Origin: Paraburkholderia ribeironis | GTDB lineage: Bacteria; Pseudomonadota; Gammaproteobacteria; Burkholderiales; Burkholderiaceae | NCBI RefSeq assembly: GCF_900019265.1 | Contig: NZ_CYGX02000007.1 | Span: 1 to 64,000 of the forward strand | DNA: 64,000 bases | Reading direction: 5' to 3' | Shown: one piece after another, positions 17,365 to 26,976 of the stretch | Position numbering within the stretch: the first letter of the stretch is position 1 | How the letters are laid out: each line of letters starts with the position of its first letter | The notes under the pieces: generated by a model | The model's database searches: none | What the model was told of the DNA's origin: nothing | What the model saw: the letters and a program-made list of their open reading frames with translations, nothing else | Made by a program: the position numbers and the translations under genes

Positions 17365-17633
17365 GCGATGCGCACCGGCGAGTCTCGCGGTTCGGCCACA
17401 CTCGCCGTCACACTCGCCGCTGCACCTGTCGCCACACTAGCCGCCGCACTTGCCTGACCTTTGACCCTGAACAGTGCGCTGCACCGGCCGATTTCGATCT
17501 TCACGCCGCTCTCACGCGTCGACGCTGGCTCCACCATAACAGGCAACCGCCAGCTTTCTTTCGCGGTGGATTCCGTCCGCGCCGACGGCGTTGGCGATCC
17601 CGCCGCAACGAATTTCACTGCACCGGAGTCCCC

Positions 17634-19244
17634 ATGTTTTCTCGACGTTATCTGGCCATGTACTGCGCAGTGGTACTGTTTGCCGCCTGCGCGGCACTCG
17701 CCGCCACGCATCACCTTGCATGGTTCTGGATCAGCGTGCCGCTCGCGCTCGTCGCGCTCGGCCTGTTCGACCTCACGCAGCAGCGCCATGCGATTCTGCG
17801 CAACTATCCGCTGTGGGGTCACTTGCGCTTCCTGTTCGAGTTCATCCGCCCGGAGATCCGCCAGTACTTCGTCGAAAACGATACCGACGAAAAGCCGTTC
17901 TCGCGTGCGCAACGCAGCATCGTCTATCAGCGCGCGAAGAACGACGTCGACAGCCGCCCGTATGGCACCGAGCTCGATGTCAAGGCGGTCGCGCACGAGT
18001 GGATCAGCCACTCGCTCGCGCCGACCACGCTCGCCAGTCACGACTTTCGCATCGTCGTCGGACCGGAGCGTGCGCAGCCCTATTCGATGTCGATCTTCAA
18101 CGTCTCCGCGATGAGCTTCGGCTCGCTGTCGGCGAACGCGATCATGGCGCTGAACCTCGGCGCGAAGAAAGGCAACTTCGCGCACGACACCGGCGAAGGT
18201 TCGATGTCGAAGTATCACCGCGAGCACGGCGGCGACATCATCTGGGAAATCGCCTCGGGCTACTTCGGCTGCCGCAACGACGACGGCACTTTCAGCGCGG
18301 AGAAGTTCGCGAAGCAGGCGGCCGAGCCGCAAGTGAAGATGATCGAGGTGAAGCTCTCGCAAGGCGCCAAGCCGGGTCACGGCGGCGTGCTGCCGGCTGC
18401 CAAGATCACGCCGGAAATCGCGGAAACGCGCGGCGTGCCGATGGGCCGCGATTGCATCTCGCCGGCGACCCACTCCGAGTTCTCGACGCCGCGCGGGCTG
18501 CTCGAATTCGTCGACCGTCTGCGCACGCTGTCGGGCGGCAAGCCCACCGGGTTCAAGCTGTGCATCGGGCATCCGTGGGAATTCTTCGGCATTGCGAAGG
18601 CGATACTCGAAACGGGGATTGTGCCGGACTTCATCGTCGTGGACGGCGCCGAAGGCGGCACTGGCGCAGCGCCGCTGGAGTTCACCGATCACGTCGGCGT
18701 ACCGTTGCAGGAAGGACTGCTGCTGGTCCACAACACGCTGGTCGGCATCGGCTTGCGGCAACGCATCCGCATCGGCGCGAGCGGCAAGATGATCACCGCG
18801 TTCGATATCGCCAAAACGCTGGCGATCGGTGCGGACTGGGTCAACGCGGCGCGCGGTTTTATGTTCGCGGTGGGCTGCATCCAGGCGCAGACCTGCCACA
18901 CGGGACGCTGCCCGACCGGCGTCGCGACCCAGGACCCGGTGCGCCAGCGCGCGCTGGTGGTGCCCGACAAGGCCGACCGCGTGTTCAACTTTCATCACAA
19001 CACGCTGCATGCGCTGAAGGAAATCATTCAGGCCGCGGGGCTCGCGCATCCGGCGCAACTGCGCGCGCATCACATCGTGCGGCGCGTATCGTCGCATGAG
19101 GTGCGGTTGATGTCGGAGCTGCTGAAGTATCTCGAACCGAACGATCTGCTCAACGGCAACTATCGCTACTCGTTGTTCGAGAAGTACTGGCCGGTCGCGC
19201 AGAGCGATTCGTTCTCGCCGAAGGTGGAACTGGCGGCGAGCTGA
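17634..19244 (+). CDS. FMN-binding GltB-like glutamate synthase-family protein
   Basis: A 536-residue protein equivalent to the central FMN domain of glutamate synthase, without the glutaminase domain. Two N-terminal hydrophobic stretches (LAMYCAVVLFAACAALAA, WFWISVPLALVALGLF) should anchor it in the membrane. The (beta/alpha)8 FMN barrel has KPGHGGVLPAAKIT, DGAEGGTGAAPLEF and the [3Fe-4S] cysteines C415, C421 and C426 in CIQAQTCHTGRCPTGVATQD. The ATG at 17634 follows GGAG; the frame is open back into mnmA but overlaps it. The family is widespread but its reaction is unproven, so the name glutamate synthase should be taken structurally. Confidence 0.87.
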   Translation: MFSRRYLAMYCAVVLFAACAALAATHHLAWFWISVPLALVALGLFDLTQQRHAILRNYPLWGHLRFLFEFIRPEIRQYFVENDTDEKPFSRAQRSIVYQRAKNDVDSRPYGTELDVKAVAHEWISHSLAPTTLASHDFRIVVGPERAQPYSMSIFNVSAMSFGSLSANAIMALNLGAKKGNFAHDTGEGSMSKYHREHGGDIIWEIASGYFGCRNDDGTFSAEKFAKQAAEPQVKMIEVKLSQGAKPGHGGVLPAAKITPEIAETRGVPMGRDCISPATHSEFSTPRGLLEFVDRLRTLSGGKPTGFKLCIGHPWEFFGIAKAILETGIVPDFIVVDGAEGGTGAAPLEFTDHVGVPLQEGLLLVHNTLVGIGLRQRIRIGASGKMITAFDIAKTLAIGADWVNAARGFMFAVGCIQAQTCHTGRCPTGVATQDPVRQRALVVPDKADRVFNFHHNTLHALKEIIQAAGLAHPAQLRAHHIVRRVSSHEVRLMSELLKYLEPNDLLNGNYRYSLFEKYWPVAQSDSFSPKVELAAS

Positions 19245-19353
19245 CCGGCGGCATCTGACCGCCGGGCCGGTTCACGGACCGACCCACGGGCCGCTCATGC
19301 TCCCGCTCACGCGCTGACCGCTGGGCCGACTGACAATCTATCCACCACCAACG

Positions 19354-19377
19354 AAGGGCCGCCACCAGCGGCCCTTT
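19354..19377 (+). terminator. Probable terminator of the GltB-like gene
   Basis: AAGGGCCGC (19354-19362) pairs with GCGGCCCTT (19368-19376) around a 5-nt loop, with a short T-tail. It lies between the GltB-like gene and the glyQ promoter. Confidence 0.55.
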
Positions 19378-19418
19378 GTCGTTCAGGCGCCCCATCCGCT
19401 CGCGTCCGACCCGCAAAA

Positions 19419-19447
19419 CGGACACCCCCTTGCCTTTCCGTTAAAAT
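19419..19447 (+). promoter_or_regulatory. Candidate sigma-70 promoter of the glyQS operon
   Basis: CGGACA (19419-19424, four of six matches to TTGACA) and TAAAAT (19442-19447, five of six to TATAAT) are separated by exactly 17 bp. They lie about 80 bp upstream of glyQ and after the terminator of the preceding gene. Confidence 0.5.
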
Positions 19448-19527
19448 CTCGGGTTTAGCACTTCGCTCCACGGCCGCCTCGCACGCTTCGGCGCTTACGG
19501 CACGGCCCCATGCCCGAAAGGCACTTC

Positions 19528-20535
19528 ATGCTCACGTTTCAGCAAATCATCCTGACACTGCAGTCCTATTGGGACAAGCAGGGTTGCGCGTTGCTCCAGC
19601 CGATCGACATGGAAGTCGGCGCGGGCACGTCCCACGTCCACACGTTTCTGCGCGCGGTCGGCCCCGAGCCGTGGCGCGCCGCCTATGTGCAGCCGTCGCG
19701 CCGTCCGAAAGACGGCCGCTACGGCGAGAACCCGAACCGTCTGCAGCATTACTATCAGTATCAGGTGGTGCTCAAGCCGGCGCCGGAAAACATCCTCGAC
19801 CTGTATCTCGGCTCGCTCGAAGCGCTCGGCTTCGACCTGAAGCAGAACGACGTGCGCTTCGTCGAAGACGACTGGGAAAACCCCACCCTCGGCGCCTGGG
19901 GTCTCGGCTGGGAAGTGTGGCTGAACGGCATGGAAGTGACCCAGTTCACCTACTTCCAGCAAGTGGGCGGTCTGGACTGCAAGCCGGTGCTCGGCGAAAT
20001 CACGTACGGGCTCGAGCGCCTCGCAATGTATCTGCAGAAGGTCGAAAACGTCTACGACCTGGTGTGGACCGAGTGGGAAGAGCAAGGCCCGAACGGCCCT
20101 GAACTGCGGCGCCTCACGTACGGCGACGTGTATCACCAGAACGAAGTCGAGCAGTCCACGTATAACTTCGAGCAGGCGAACGTCGATCTGCTGTTCACGT
20201 TCTTCACCAGCTACGAGGCGGAAGCGAAGCGCATGATCGACGCGCAGCTCGCGCTGCCCGCGTACGAGCTGGTGCTCAAGGCGGGCCACACGTTCAACCT
20301 GCTCGACGCACGCGGCGCCATTTCGGTCACGGAACGCGCGGCGTACATCGGCCGGATTCGCGCGCTGTCGCGTCTGGTCGCGCAGGCTTACTACGATTCG
20401 CGCGAAAAGCTCGGCTTCCCGATGCTCGGCAATCCGGTGCACGGCGTACCCGGCCTCACCACCGACGCGCAAGATGCCGCGATGCCCGCGTGGGCGCCGC
20501 CGCTGAAAGTCGAACGCAAGATCGACCAGGACTGA
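19528..20535 (+). CDS. glyQ: Glycine--tRNA ligase subunit alpha
   Basis: A 335-residue catalytic subunit of the alpha2-beta2 bacterial glycyl-tRNA synthetase. The start [20 protein letters not shown] is typical and follows GAAAGG; an in-frame ATG 18 bp upstream is the alternative. The class II motifs are intact ([55 protein letters not shown]). The beta subunit follows 15 bp downstream. Confidence 0.97.
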   Translation: MLTFQQIILTLQSYWDKQGCALLQPIDMEVGAGTSHVHTFLRAVGPEPWRAAYVQPSRRPKDGRYGENPNRLQHYYQYQVVLKPAPENILDLYLGSLEALGFDLKQNDVRFVEDDWENPTLGAWGLGWEVWLNGMEVTQFTYFQQVGGLDCKPVLGEITYGLERLAMYLQKVENVYDLVWTEWEEQGPNGPELRRLTYGDVYHQNEVEQSTYNFEQANVDLLFTFFTSYEAEAKRMIDAQLALPAYELVLKAGHTFNLLDARGAISVTERAAYIGRIRALSRLVAQAYYDSREKLGFPMLGNPVHGVPGLTTDAQDAAMPAWAPPLKVERKIDQD

Positions 20536-20550
20536 CGAGAACATCAACCA

Positions 20551-22650
20551 ATGACTCATCCCCATCAAGCTACCCTGCTCGTCGAGCTGCTCACCGAAGA
20601 ACTGCCGCCGAAAGCGCTCGCGCGTCTCGGTGACGCGTTCGCCGAAGGCATTGCGCAGCGCCTCGCGGCGCGCGACCTGATCGAAGGCGAACTGTCGTTC
20701 GAACGTTACGCGACGCCGCGCCGCTTCGCCGTGACCATCCGCAACGTGCGCGCGGTCGCGCCGGAAAAACACGTGCGCGAAAAAGTGCTGCCGGTTTCCG
20801 TCGCGCTGGACAAAGACGGCCAACCCACCGCGCCGCTCGCGAAGAAACTTGCCGCCCTCGGCTTCCCCGACTTTTCGGTCAGCGACCTGGAACGCGCGCC
20901 GGACGGCAAGGCCGAAGCATTTTTCCTGCGCTATGCGGCACCGGGCGCGACGCTGGCTGAAGGGCTGCAAAGCGCGCTCGACGAAACGCTCGTCAAGCTG
21001 CCGACCCCGAAGTTCATGACCTATCAGCGCCCGGACGGCACCAATGTGCAATTCGTGCGTCCGGTGCATCGCCTGACCGCGCTGCATGGCGACCAGATCG
21101 TGCCGGTCACTGCGTTCGGCATCGACGCCGACGACACCACGCTCGGCCACCGCTTCCTCTCCGAAGGCTTCGTGCAGATCCAGCATGCGGATGCGTACTC
21201 GGAGACGCTGCTGCACAAGGGCCGCGTGGTGGCGAACTTCGCCGACCGCAAGGAAACCATCCGCACGCATCTGCTTGCGCACGCCAACGGCGACCAGGTG
21301 GTGATGCCGGAAGCGCTGCTGGAGGAAGTGACTTCGCTGGTCGAATGGCCGGTGGTCTACGCGTGCCGTTTCGAGGACGAGTTCCTGCAGGTGCCGCAGG
21401 AATGCCTGATCCTCACGATGCAGACGAACCAGAAATACTTTGCGCTGACCGATGCGAACGGCAAGCTGCGCTCGCGCTTTCTGATCGTGTCGAACATCGA
21501 AACGACGACGCCGGGCGACATCGTCGAAGGCAACGAACGCGTGGTACGCCCGCGTCTGGCCGACGCGAAGTTCTTCTTCGAGCAGGACAAGAAAAAGCCC
21601 CTCGCGGAGCGCGTGCCGTTGCTCGCGAACGTCGTTTATCACAACAAGCTGGGTTCGGCGCTGCAACGTGTCGAGCGCGTCGAAGCGCTAGCCGGCGCGA
21701 TCGCCGGAATGATCGGCGCGGATGTCGCGCTCGCCAGGCGTGGCGCGCGTCTCGCGAAGGCCGACCTGATCACCGACATGGTCGGCGAATTCCCCGAGCT
21801 GCAAGGCACGATGGGCACGTACTACGCGCGCCACGACGGCGAGCCCGAAGAGGTCGCGCTGGCGTGCTCGGAACACTATCAGCCGCGTTTCTCCGGCGAT
21901 GCGTTGCCCAGCACCGCGACCGGCACGGTCGTCGCACTGGCCGACAAGCTCGAAACGCTGGTCGGGATCTGGGGCATCGGCCTGCAACCCACCGGCGAGA
22001 AAGACCCGTTCGCGCTGCGCCGTCATGCGCTCGGCGTGCTGCGGATTCTGATCGAAAAGCAACTGCCGGTCGACTTCGTCGAACTGTTGCGCACCGCTTA
22101 TGCGCAATTCGCCGCGTTGCCGAACGTCGCCGATTCGACCCAGGCCATCTACGAATTCAGCATGGACCGCCTGCGCGGCCTGCTGCGCGAGCGCGGCTAC
22201 GCGATCGGCGAAATCGACGCAGTACTGGCGCTGAACCCCACGCGTCTGGACGACATCGTCGCGCGCCTCGATGCGGTGCGCGAGTTCGCGACGCTGGTCG
22301 AAGCGGCATCGCTCGCGGCGGCCAACAAGCGCATCTCGAACATCCTGAAGAAGTCGGAAGGCGCGACGAACGGCGGCGTGCAACCCGCGCTGCTCACCGA
22401 AGCGGCGGAAAAGGCGCTCAATGCACAGCTCGAACAGGTGACGCCGCGCGTGCAATCGCAACTGGCCGCACGCGACTACACGGGTGCGCTGACCGCGCTC
22501 GCCGCATTGCGCGAAACGGTCGACACGTTCTTCAACGACGTGATGGTCAACGCCGAAGACCCGGCGTTGCGCGCCAACCGTCTGGCCTTGCTCGGCGCGC
22601 TGCATCAGCAGATGAACTGCGTCGCCGACATTTCCCGACTCGCCGCCTGA
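20551..22650 (+). CDS. glyS: Glycine--tRNA ligase subunit beta
   Basis: A 699-residue tRNA-binding subunit of glycyl-tRNA synthetase. The start [19 protein letters not shown], the central [14 protein letters not shown] / [10 protein letters not shown] region and the C-terminal DALR-like anticodon-binding part ([14 protein letters not shown]-type, here [20 protein letters not shown]) are all present. The length is normal. It lies between glyQ and gmhB with short gaps, so the operon likely runs glyQ-glyS-gmhB-plsC. Confidence 0.97.
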   Translation: MTHPHQATLLVELLTEELPPKALARLGDAFAEGIAQRLAARDLIEGELSFERYATPRRFAVTIRNVRAVAPEKHVREKVLPVSVALDKDGQPTAPLAKKLAALGFPDFSVSDLERAPDGKAEAFFLRYAAPGATLAEGLQSALDETLVKLPTPKFMTYQRPDGTNVQFVRPVHRLTALHGDQIVPVTAFGIDADDTTLGHRFLSEGFVQIQHADAYSETLLHKGRVVANFADRKETIRTHLLAHANGDQVVMPEALLEEVTSLVEWPVVYACRFEDEFLQVPQECLILTMQTNQKYFALTDANGKLRSRFLIVSNIETTTPGDIVEGNERVVRPRLADAKFFFEQDKKKPLAERVPLLANVVYHNKLGSALQRVERVEALAGAIAGMIGADVALARRGARLAKADLITDMVGEFPELQGTMGTYYARHDGEPEEVALACSEHYQPRFSGDALPSTATGTVVALADKLETLVGIWGIGLQPTGEKDPFALRRHALGVLRILIEKQLPVDFVELLRTAYAQFAALPNVADSTQAIYEFSMDRLRGLLRERGYAIGEIDAVLALNPTRLDDIVARLDAVREFATLVEAASLAAANKRISNILKKSEGATNGGVQPALLTEAAEKALNAQLEQVTPRVQSQLAARDYTGALTALAALRETVDTFFNDVMVNAEDPALRANRLALLGALHQQMNCVADISRLAA

Positions 22651-22660
22651 GCCCCGCGCC

Positions 22661-23215
22661 ATGCCGATCAAAAAACTGGTGATCCTCGATCGTGACGGTG
22701 TGGTCAACGTCGACTCCGACGCGTTCATCAAGTCGCCCGACGAATGGGTCCCCCTGCCTGGTGCGCTCGAAGCGATCGCGCGTCTGAACCAGGCCGGCTA
22801 TCGCGTGGCGATCGCGACCAACCAGTCGGGCATCGGTCGCGGTCTGTTCGACATGAACGCGCTCAATGCGATGCATCTGAAAATGCATCGGATGGCGGCG
22901 GCGGTCGGCGCGCGCATCGACGCGGTGTTCTTCTGCCCGCACACGACAGAGGATCACTGCGAATGCCGCAAGCCGAAGCCCGGCATGCTGAAGATGATCG
23001 CCGAGCGTTTCGAGGTCGATCCGGCGCACACTCCGGTCGTCGGCGATGCGATGCGCGATCTGCAAGCGGGCGCAGCACTCGGTCATCCGCTTCATCTGGT
23101 GCTGACCGGCAAAGGCCGCAAAACGCTCGCGGCCGGCGGCTTGCCCGAAGGCACGATCGTGCACGACGACCTGCGCGCGTTTGCGCTCGACTTCCTCGCC
23201 GACATCCAGGAGTGA
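22661..23215 (+). CDS. gmhB: D-glycero-beta-D-manno-heptose-1,7-bisphosphate 7-phosphatase
   Basis: A 184-residue HAD-superfamily phosphatase of ADP-heptose synthesis, needed for the LPS inner core. Motif I DRDGVVN places the nucleophile at Asp10 and the acid/base at Asp12. The structural zinc site Cys92-x-His94 ... Cys100-x-Cys102 distinguishes GmhB from other histidinol-phosphatase-like HADs. It lies 10 bp after glyS. Confidence 0.94.
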   Translation: MPIKKLVILDRDGVVNVDSDAFIKSPDEWVPLPGALEAIARLNQAGYRVAIATNQSGIGRGLFDMNALNAMHLKMHRMAAAVGARIDAVFFCPHTTEDHCECRKPKPGMLKMIAERFEVDPAHTPVVGDAMRDLQAGAALGHPLHLVLTGKGRKTLAAGGLPEGTIVHDDLRAFALDFLADIQE

Positions 23216-23253
23216 CGCGCGCCGCGCGTCCCCACCTCTTACTGACCACGCCG

Positions 23254-24012
23254 ATGCGCTTCATCCGTTCTTTGCTGCTGCTGATCTACTTTGTCCTGTT
23301 CACGGTGCCGTACGCGACCGCGTGCTTCATCGCGTTCCCATTCATGCGCGCCGCCAATCGCTACTGGATGGCTGCCGGCTGGTGCCGTGCAACGCTAACG
23401 ACGGTGCGCTGGCTCAATGGCATCCGCTACCGGGTCGAAGGCTACGAGAACCTGCCCGATGGTCCGGCGGTGCTGCTGTCCAAGCATCAATCGGCATGGG
23501 AGACGCTGGCCTTTCCGGCGCTGATGCCACGGCCGCTGTGCTATGTGTTCAAGCGCGAGCTGCTGTACGTGCCGTTCTTCGGCTGGGCGCTCGGCATGCT
23601 GAAGATGGTTCACATCAATCGCAAGGAAGGCAAGTTCGCGTTCGAGTCGGTGATCAGGCAAGGCAAGGCCCGCATGACCGAAGGCGCGTGGATCATCATG
23701 TTTCCAGAAGGCACGCGCACGCCGACCGGCAAGCAGGGCAAGTACAAGACCGGCGGCGCGCGCTTCGCGATCGCCACCGGCGCCCCTGTCGTGCCGATCG
23801 CACACAATGCAGGACGCGTGTGGCCGCGCAACTCGTTCTTTAAATATGCGGGTATAGTCACGGTGTCGATCGGCAAGCCAATCGATACAACGGGGCTCAC
23901 GCCCGACGAAGTGAACACGCGCGTCGAACAGTGGATCGAAGCTGAAATGCGCCGCATCGATCCAACTGCGTACCGCGCGGCGGACAGCAGTTCCGCCGCC
24001 GCACCAATCTGA
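23254..24012 (+). CDS. plsC: Lysophospholipid acyltransferase (PlsC-like)
   Basis: A 252-residue inner-membrane 1-acylglycerol-3-phosphate acyltransferase that makes phosphatidic acid. An N-terminal membrane segment (LLLLIYFVLFTVPYATACFI) precedes the catalytic block HQSAWE (78-83), which is HX4E rather than the classical HX4D, and FPEGTR (150-155). The ATG at 23254 is the first that gives a family-like N-terminus; the frame is open far upstream across gmhB. It is in the glyQS-gmhB operon. Confidence 0.9.
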   Translation: MRFIRSLLLLIYFVLFTVPYATACFIAFPFMRAANRYWMAAGWCRATLTTVRWLNGIRYRVEGYENLPDGPAVLLSKHQSAWETLAFPALMPRPLCYVFKRELLYVPFFGWALGMLKMVHINRKEGKFAFESVIRQGKARMTEGAWIIMFPEGTRTPTGKQGKYKTGGARFAIATGAPVVPIAHNAGRVWPRNSFFKYAGIVTVSIGKPIDTTGLTPDEVNTRVEQWIEAEMRRIDPTAYRAADSSSAAAPI

Positions 24013-24054
24013 CGCGCCCGCGCCCTCGAAGGCGCATTGCGCGAAGCGAATCCG

Positions 24055-24945
24055 ATGCAGAAGTCTCCTCCGTCGCAGCCCGCTGCGGCGCTCGACAACC
24101 GACAGCTCGACCTGCCGCTCTTCGCCGAGCCAGGGTCGACATCGTCGTCCCCTTCACCCTCCGCGCCGTCACCGGACTCATCCGCCGCGCAGCAGCCGGC
24201 CGTGCCGCTCGCCCCCGACGGCAGCAAGCTGCGCAGCCTCGCCATCGGCTCTCGCACGCTGCACTACGCGCTCAAACGTTCGGCTCGCCGCTCGATCGGC
24301 TTTGCGATCGACAGCAGCGGATTGACGATCACCGCGCCGCGCTGGGTCACGCTGACCGATATCGAAACCGCGATCACCGAAAAGCAGCGCTGGATTTTCG
24401 CGAAGCTGATCGAATGGCAAACGCGTGTCGAACAACGCGCACTGCCGAAGGTCGATTGGAAAGACGGCGCTGAAGTGCCATACCTCGGTCAGCCGGTGCG
24501 GGTGAAGCTCGGTTCGCCGCAAGGCACGCTGGCGTTCAGCGCGCACGACGCGGCGCTGCAAGTGCCGTTGCCGTTGCTGGCCGATCCGCAGCAGATCAAG
24601 GACCGCGTGCAAGGCTGGTTGCAGGGTGAAGCGAAGCGCCTGTTCGGCGAGCGCCTCGCCATTTACGCGGAGAAGCTCGGCGTCAACTACCGCGCGTATG
24701 CGCTCTCTTCAGCGGCGACGCGCTGGGGCAGTTGTTCGAGTGACGGCAAGATTCGATTGAACTGGCGGCTGATTCATTTCCCGCTCTCCATCATCGATTA
24801 TGTCGTCGCGCACGAGCTTGCGCATTTGCGTGAAATGAATCACAGCCCGCGCTTCTGGCAAACGGTCGAATCGATTTTTCCGGAATTCCGCGAAGCGCGG
24901 CAGACGCTGAAGTCGCATCCGCCGGAATTGCTGCCGACGCTCTAA
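24055..24945 (+). CDS. YgjP-like metallopeptidase (SprT/M48-related)
   Basis: A 296-residue protein. A low-complexity Ser/Pro/Ala N-terminus (about 60 residues) precedes a YgjP/WLM-type zinc metallopeptidase domain. The zinc motif HELAH (253-257) is followed by the third ligand region MNHSPRFW (His263), and RWGSCSSDGKIRLNWRLIHF is the family signature. The ATG at 24055 is used; an in-frame TTG at 24037 is possible. It ends the operon that starts at glyQ. The biological substrate is not known. Confidence 0.85.
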   Translation: MQKSPPSQPAAALDNRQLDLPLFAEPGSTSSSPSPSAPSPDSSAAQQPAVPLAPDGSKLRSLAIGSRTLHYALKRSARRSIGFAIDSSGLTITAPRWVTLTDIETAITEKQRWIFAKLIEWQTRVEQRALPKVDWKDGAEVPYLGQPVRVKLGSPQGTLAFSAHDAALQVPLPLLADPQQIKDRVQGWLQGEAKRLFGERLAIYAEKLGVNYRAYALSSAATRWGSCSSDGKIRLNWRLIHFPLSIIDYVVAHELAHLREMNHSPRFWQTVESIFPEFREARQTLKSHPPELLPTL

Positions 24946-24963
24946 GATCTTCGCGCGTTGAAG

Positions 24964-24988
24964 CCGGCGCTTCGGCATGAAGCGCCGG
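24964..24988. terminator. GC-rich hairpin between convergent genes
   Basis: CCGGCGCTTC pairs perfectly with GAAGCGCCGG (24979-24988) around GGCAT. It lies between the convergent metallopeptidase and gloA genes. There is no T-tract, so its role as a terminator is uncertain. Confidence 0.4.
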
Positions 24989-25102
24989 GCGGTCTCATCA
25001 ACGAGAAACTCCCATCGACAACCAGCGCCGGCCAACCGCGACGTCTTTGAATGAAGCAGGGACTATCGCTATTTGCCGATTGAGCCCGGTGGCCCAGCTA
25101 CA

Positions 25103-25489
25103 TCATTTCTTCTTCTGGATGAACTCGATCTTGTAGCCGTCCGGGTCCGTGACGAAAGCGATCACGGTGGTGCCGTGTTTCATCGGGCCGGCTTCGCGCA
25201 CGACTGTACCGCCTTGAGCCTTGATCTTTTCGCACGCGGCATAGGCATCGTCGACCTCAACCGCGAGGTGTCCGAAGCCGGTGCCCAGATCGTATGAAGG
25301 CGTATCCCAGTTGTGCGTCAATTCGATGACAGTGCCATCGCGTTCGTCCGTATAGCCGACGAATGCCAGCGTGAATTTGCCCTCCGGATAGTCGTGGCGG
25401 CGCAGCAGTTTCATGCCCAGCAGATCGGTATAGAAGGCAATCGAACGGTCCAGGTCGCCGACCCGGAGCATGGTGTGAAGCAGGCGCAT
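25103..25489 (-). CDS. gloA: Lactoylglutathione lyase (glyoxalase I)
   Basis: A 128-residue enzyme that converts the methylglyoxal-glutathione hemithioacetal to S-lactoylglutathione. The metal ligands fall at exactly the E. coli GloA positions: His5, Glu56, His74 and Glu122. The start [20 protein letters not shown] and [20 protein letters not shown] are diagnostic. The ATG at 25489 follows GGGAG; the open frame upstream has no similarity. It probably uses nickel, like E. coli GloA. Confidence 0.96.
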   Translation of the reverse strand: MRLLHTMLRVGDLDRSIAFYTDLLGMKLLRRHDYPEGKFTLAFVGYTDERDGTVIELTHNWDTPSYDLGTGFGHLAVEVDDAYAACEKIKAQGGTVVREAGPMKHGTTVIAFVTDPDGYKIEFIQKKK

Positions 25490-25576
25490 GATGCACTCCC
25501 TGTTGCGTGATAGCGAGACCGTCAATGTACCCGGAATCACGCGCTGCTGCAGCGCGCGGCACACGCGGCCCGGCAC

Positions 25577-26695
25577 TCAGAACTGGTGCCGCAGGCCCGC
25601 CATCAAGCCGAGTTGTGTGCTCTTCTGCGCGAGTCCGATGCCATTGATGCCTTGCAGCTGCGCGCCGATCAGATCGCCGCGGTACTGCGCGTAATCGCCT
25701 TCGAGATAGACGTCGGTGCGTCTGGACAGGTTGTAGTCGACAACCAGTTGATACTGCCACGCCGAGCCGTCCTGTTTGGCGGTCTTGCCATCCTGCAACG
25801 TGCGCCAGATGTTCGCCGCAAAGTGCCACGTGTTGCCGACCTGCTGCGTGATGCCGCCCATGATCATCCGGCGCCGCGCGAAGTCCGTGTACTTGAGCGC
25901 GGCCAGCACGGGTGCGGAGAAGGGTCCGTTGGCGAAATTCGAAAAGCCCGCGTCGTTCTGATTGACGATGTAGCCGACCGAGAAGCGCGTGAGGTTCCAC
26001 GTGTACGAGCCGCCGAAGGTCCACGCTTGCGCGGCCGCGCCGTTGACTGAATCCTTCGACTCCTGGTACGCGCCGCCCACGGTAAACGGACCGCCCGCCG
26101 GTCCATAAGCGGCGGCCGCGCCGATCTGACTGCCGTATGAGTTGCCCGCGTTGCCGCCGAACGCATAGCCGGCCGCGAAGCTGAAGCCGTTGAATCTCGC
26201 CTGATATTGCACCTGATTGCTGGTCCAGATGCCGCCCGTCATCGTCACTTCCGGCTGGAAGCTGAAATCGTACGGAATCCACCAGTTACTACCGTAGCCG
26301 CCCGCCGTGACGCCTTCGATCATCAAGTTGTACTGACGGCCCAGAATCACCTGGCCAAACGCATTCGAACGCACGCCCACCTGCGCTTCGTTGAAAAATG
26401 GCAGCGTGGGATCGCTCTGGCCGTTGTTGATGTTGAAACGATTTTCCAGTTTGAAGAAGGTAGACCAGCCGCCGCCCAGGTCTTCGACACCCTTCATACC
26501 CCAGCGACTCTGGGTCAGGCCGCCGAAACCGAGCCCGATCGACGAGTCGCCGGCCTTATTCACGTTGGTCAGATAGCGCACGCTTTCGTCGACCACACCG
26601 TAGAGCGTCACGCTCGATTGCGCGTGTGCCATTTGGCATCCTAATGAAGCCATCGCTACCGGCATCACCGCCGCCCACCTGCCTACGTTCTTCAT
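25577..26695 (-). CDS. Outer-membrane porin (OmpC/Burkholderia-type)
   Basis: A 372-residue trimeric general porin. A signal peptide (MKNVGRWAAVMPVAMASLGC ... AHA) is followed by QSSVTLYGVVDESVRYLTNV, the standard start of Burkholderia porins. The FGGLTQSRWGMKGVEDLGGG segment and the C-terminal LGLMAGLRHQF, ending in aromatic Phe for BAM recognition, are present. A 280-bp promoter region separates it from the divergent DMT transporter. Confidence 0.93.
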   Translation of the reverse strand: MKNVGRWAAVMPVAMASLGCQMAHAQSSVTLYGVVDESVRYLTNVNKAGDSSIGLGFGGLTQSRWGMKGVEDLGGGWSTFFKLENRFNINNGQSDPTLPFFNEAQVGVRSNAFGQVILGRQYNLMIEGVTAGGYGSNWWIPYDFSFQPEVTMTGGIWTSNQVQYQARFNGFSFAAGYAFGGNAGNSYGSQIGAAAAYGPAGGPFTVGGAYQESKDSVNGAAAQAWTFGGSYTWNLTRFSVGYIVNQNDAGFSNFANGPFSAPVLAALKYTDFARRRMIMGGITQQVGNTWHFAANIWRTLQDGKTAKQDGSAWQYQLVVDYNLSRRTDVYLEGDYAQYRGDLIGAQLQGINGIGLAQKSTQLGLMAGLRHQF

Positions 26696-26976
26696 GTCCT
26701 CTCCTCGTACCGGCTCCGCTGCGCGCGGCTGGGGTTCGTCGATGTAAGCGGTGCAGAATGTCCTGACGAAACGCTGATGTTCGAACCTTAGCGCGAAATG
26801 GCGGTGTCAAGGAATTCGTCTGCAGTAGGTGTTGTTAAGTGCGCAAAGCGCTTGCAGTGCGCAAGAAGCACGCGTAGAAGCCAGCAGCTTCGCTGGCTCT
26901 CGGTGCGGGTTTGCTATCGTATGGCTCTGGCTCGCCGCCCCGTCACCGCTTCGCCAATCTCACCACTACACCGCTA

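Noticed and set aside
17397-17455. Repeated cacactcgccg-like words between mnmA and the GltB-like gene
   Set aside because: Loose similarity without a constant unit length, so it is not called as a tandem array.
19495-21666. Minus-strand 723-codon frame opposite glyQ-glyS
   Set aside because: The plus strand encodes two complete tRNA synthetase subunits; the minus translation has no recognisable motif.
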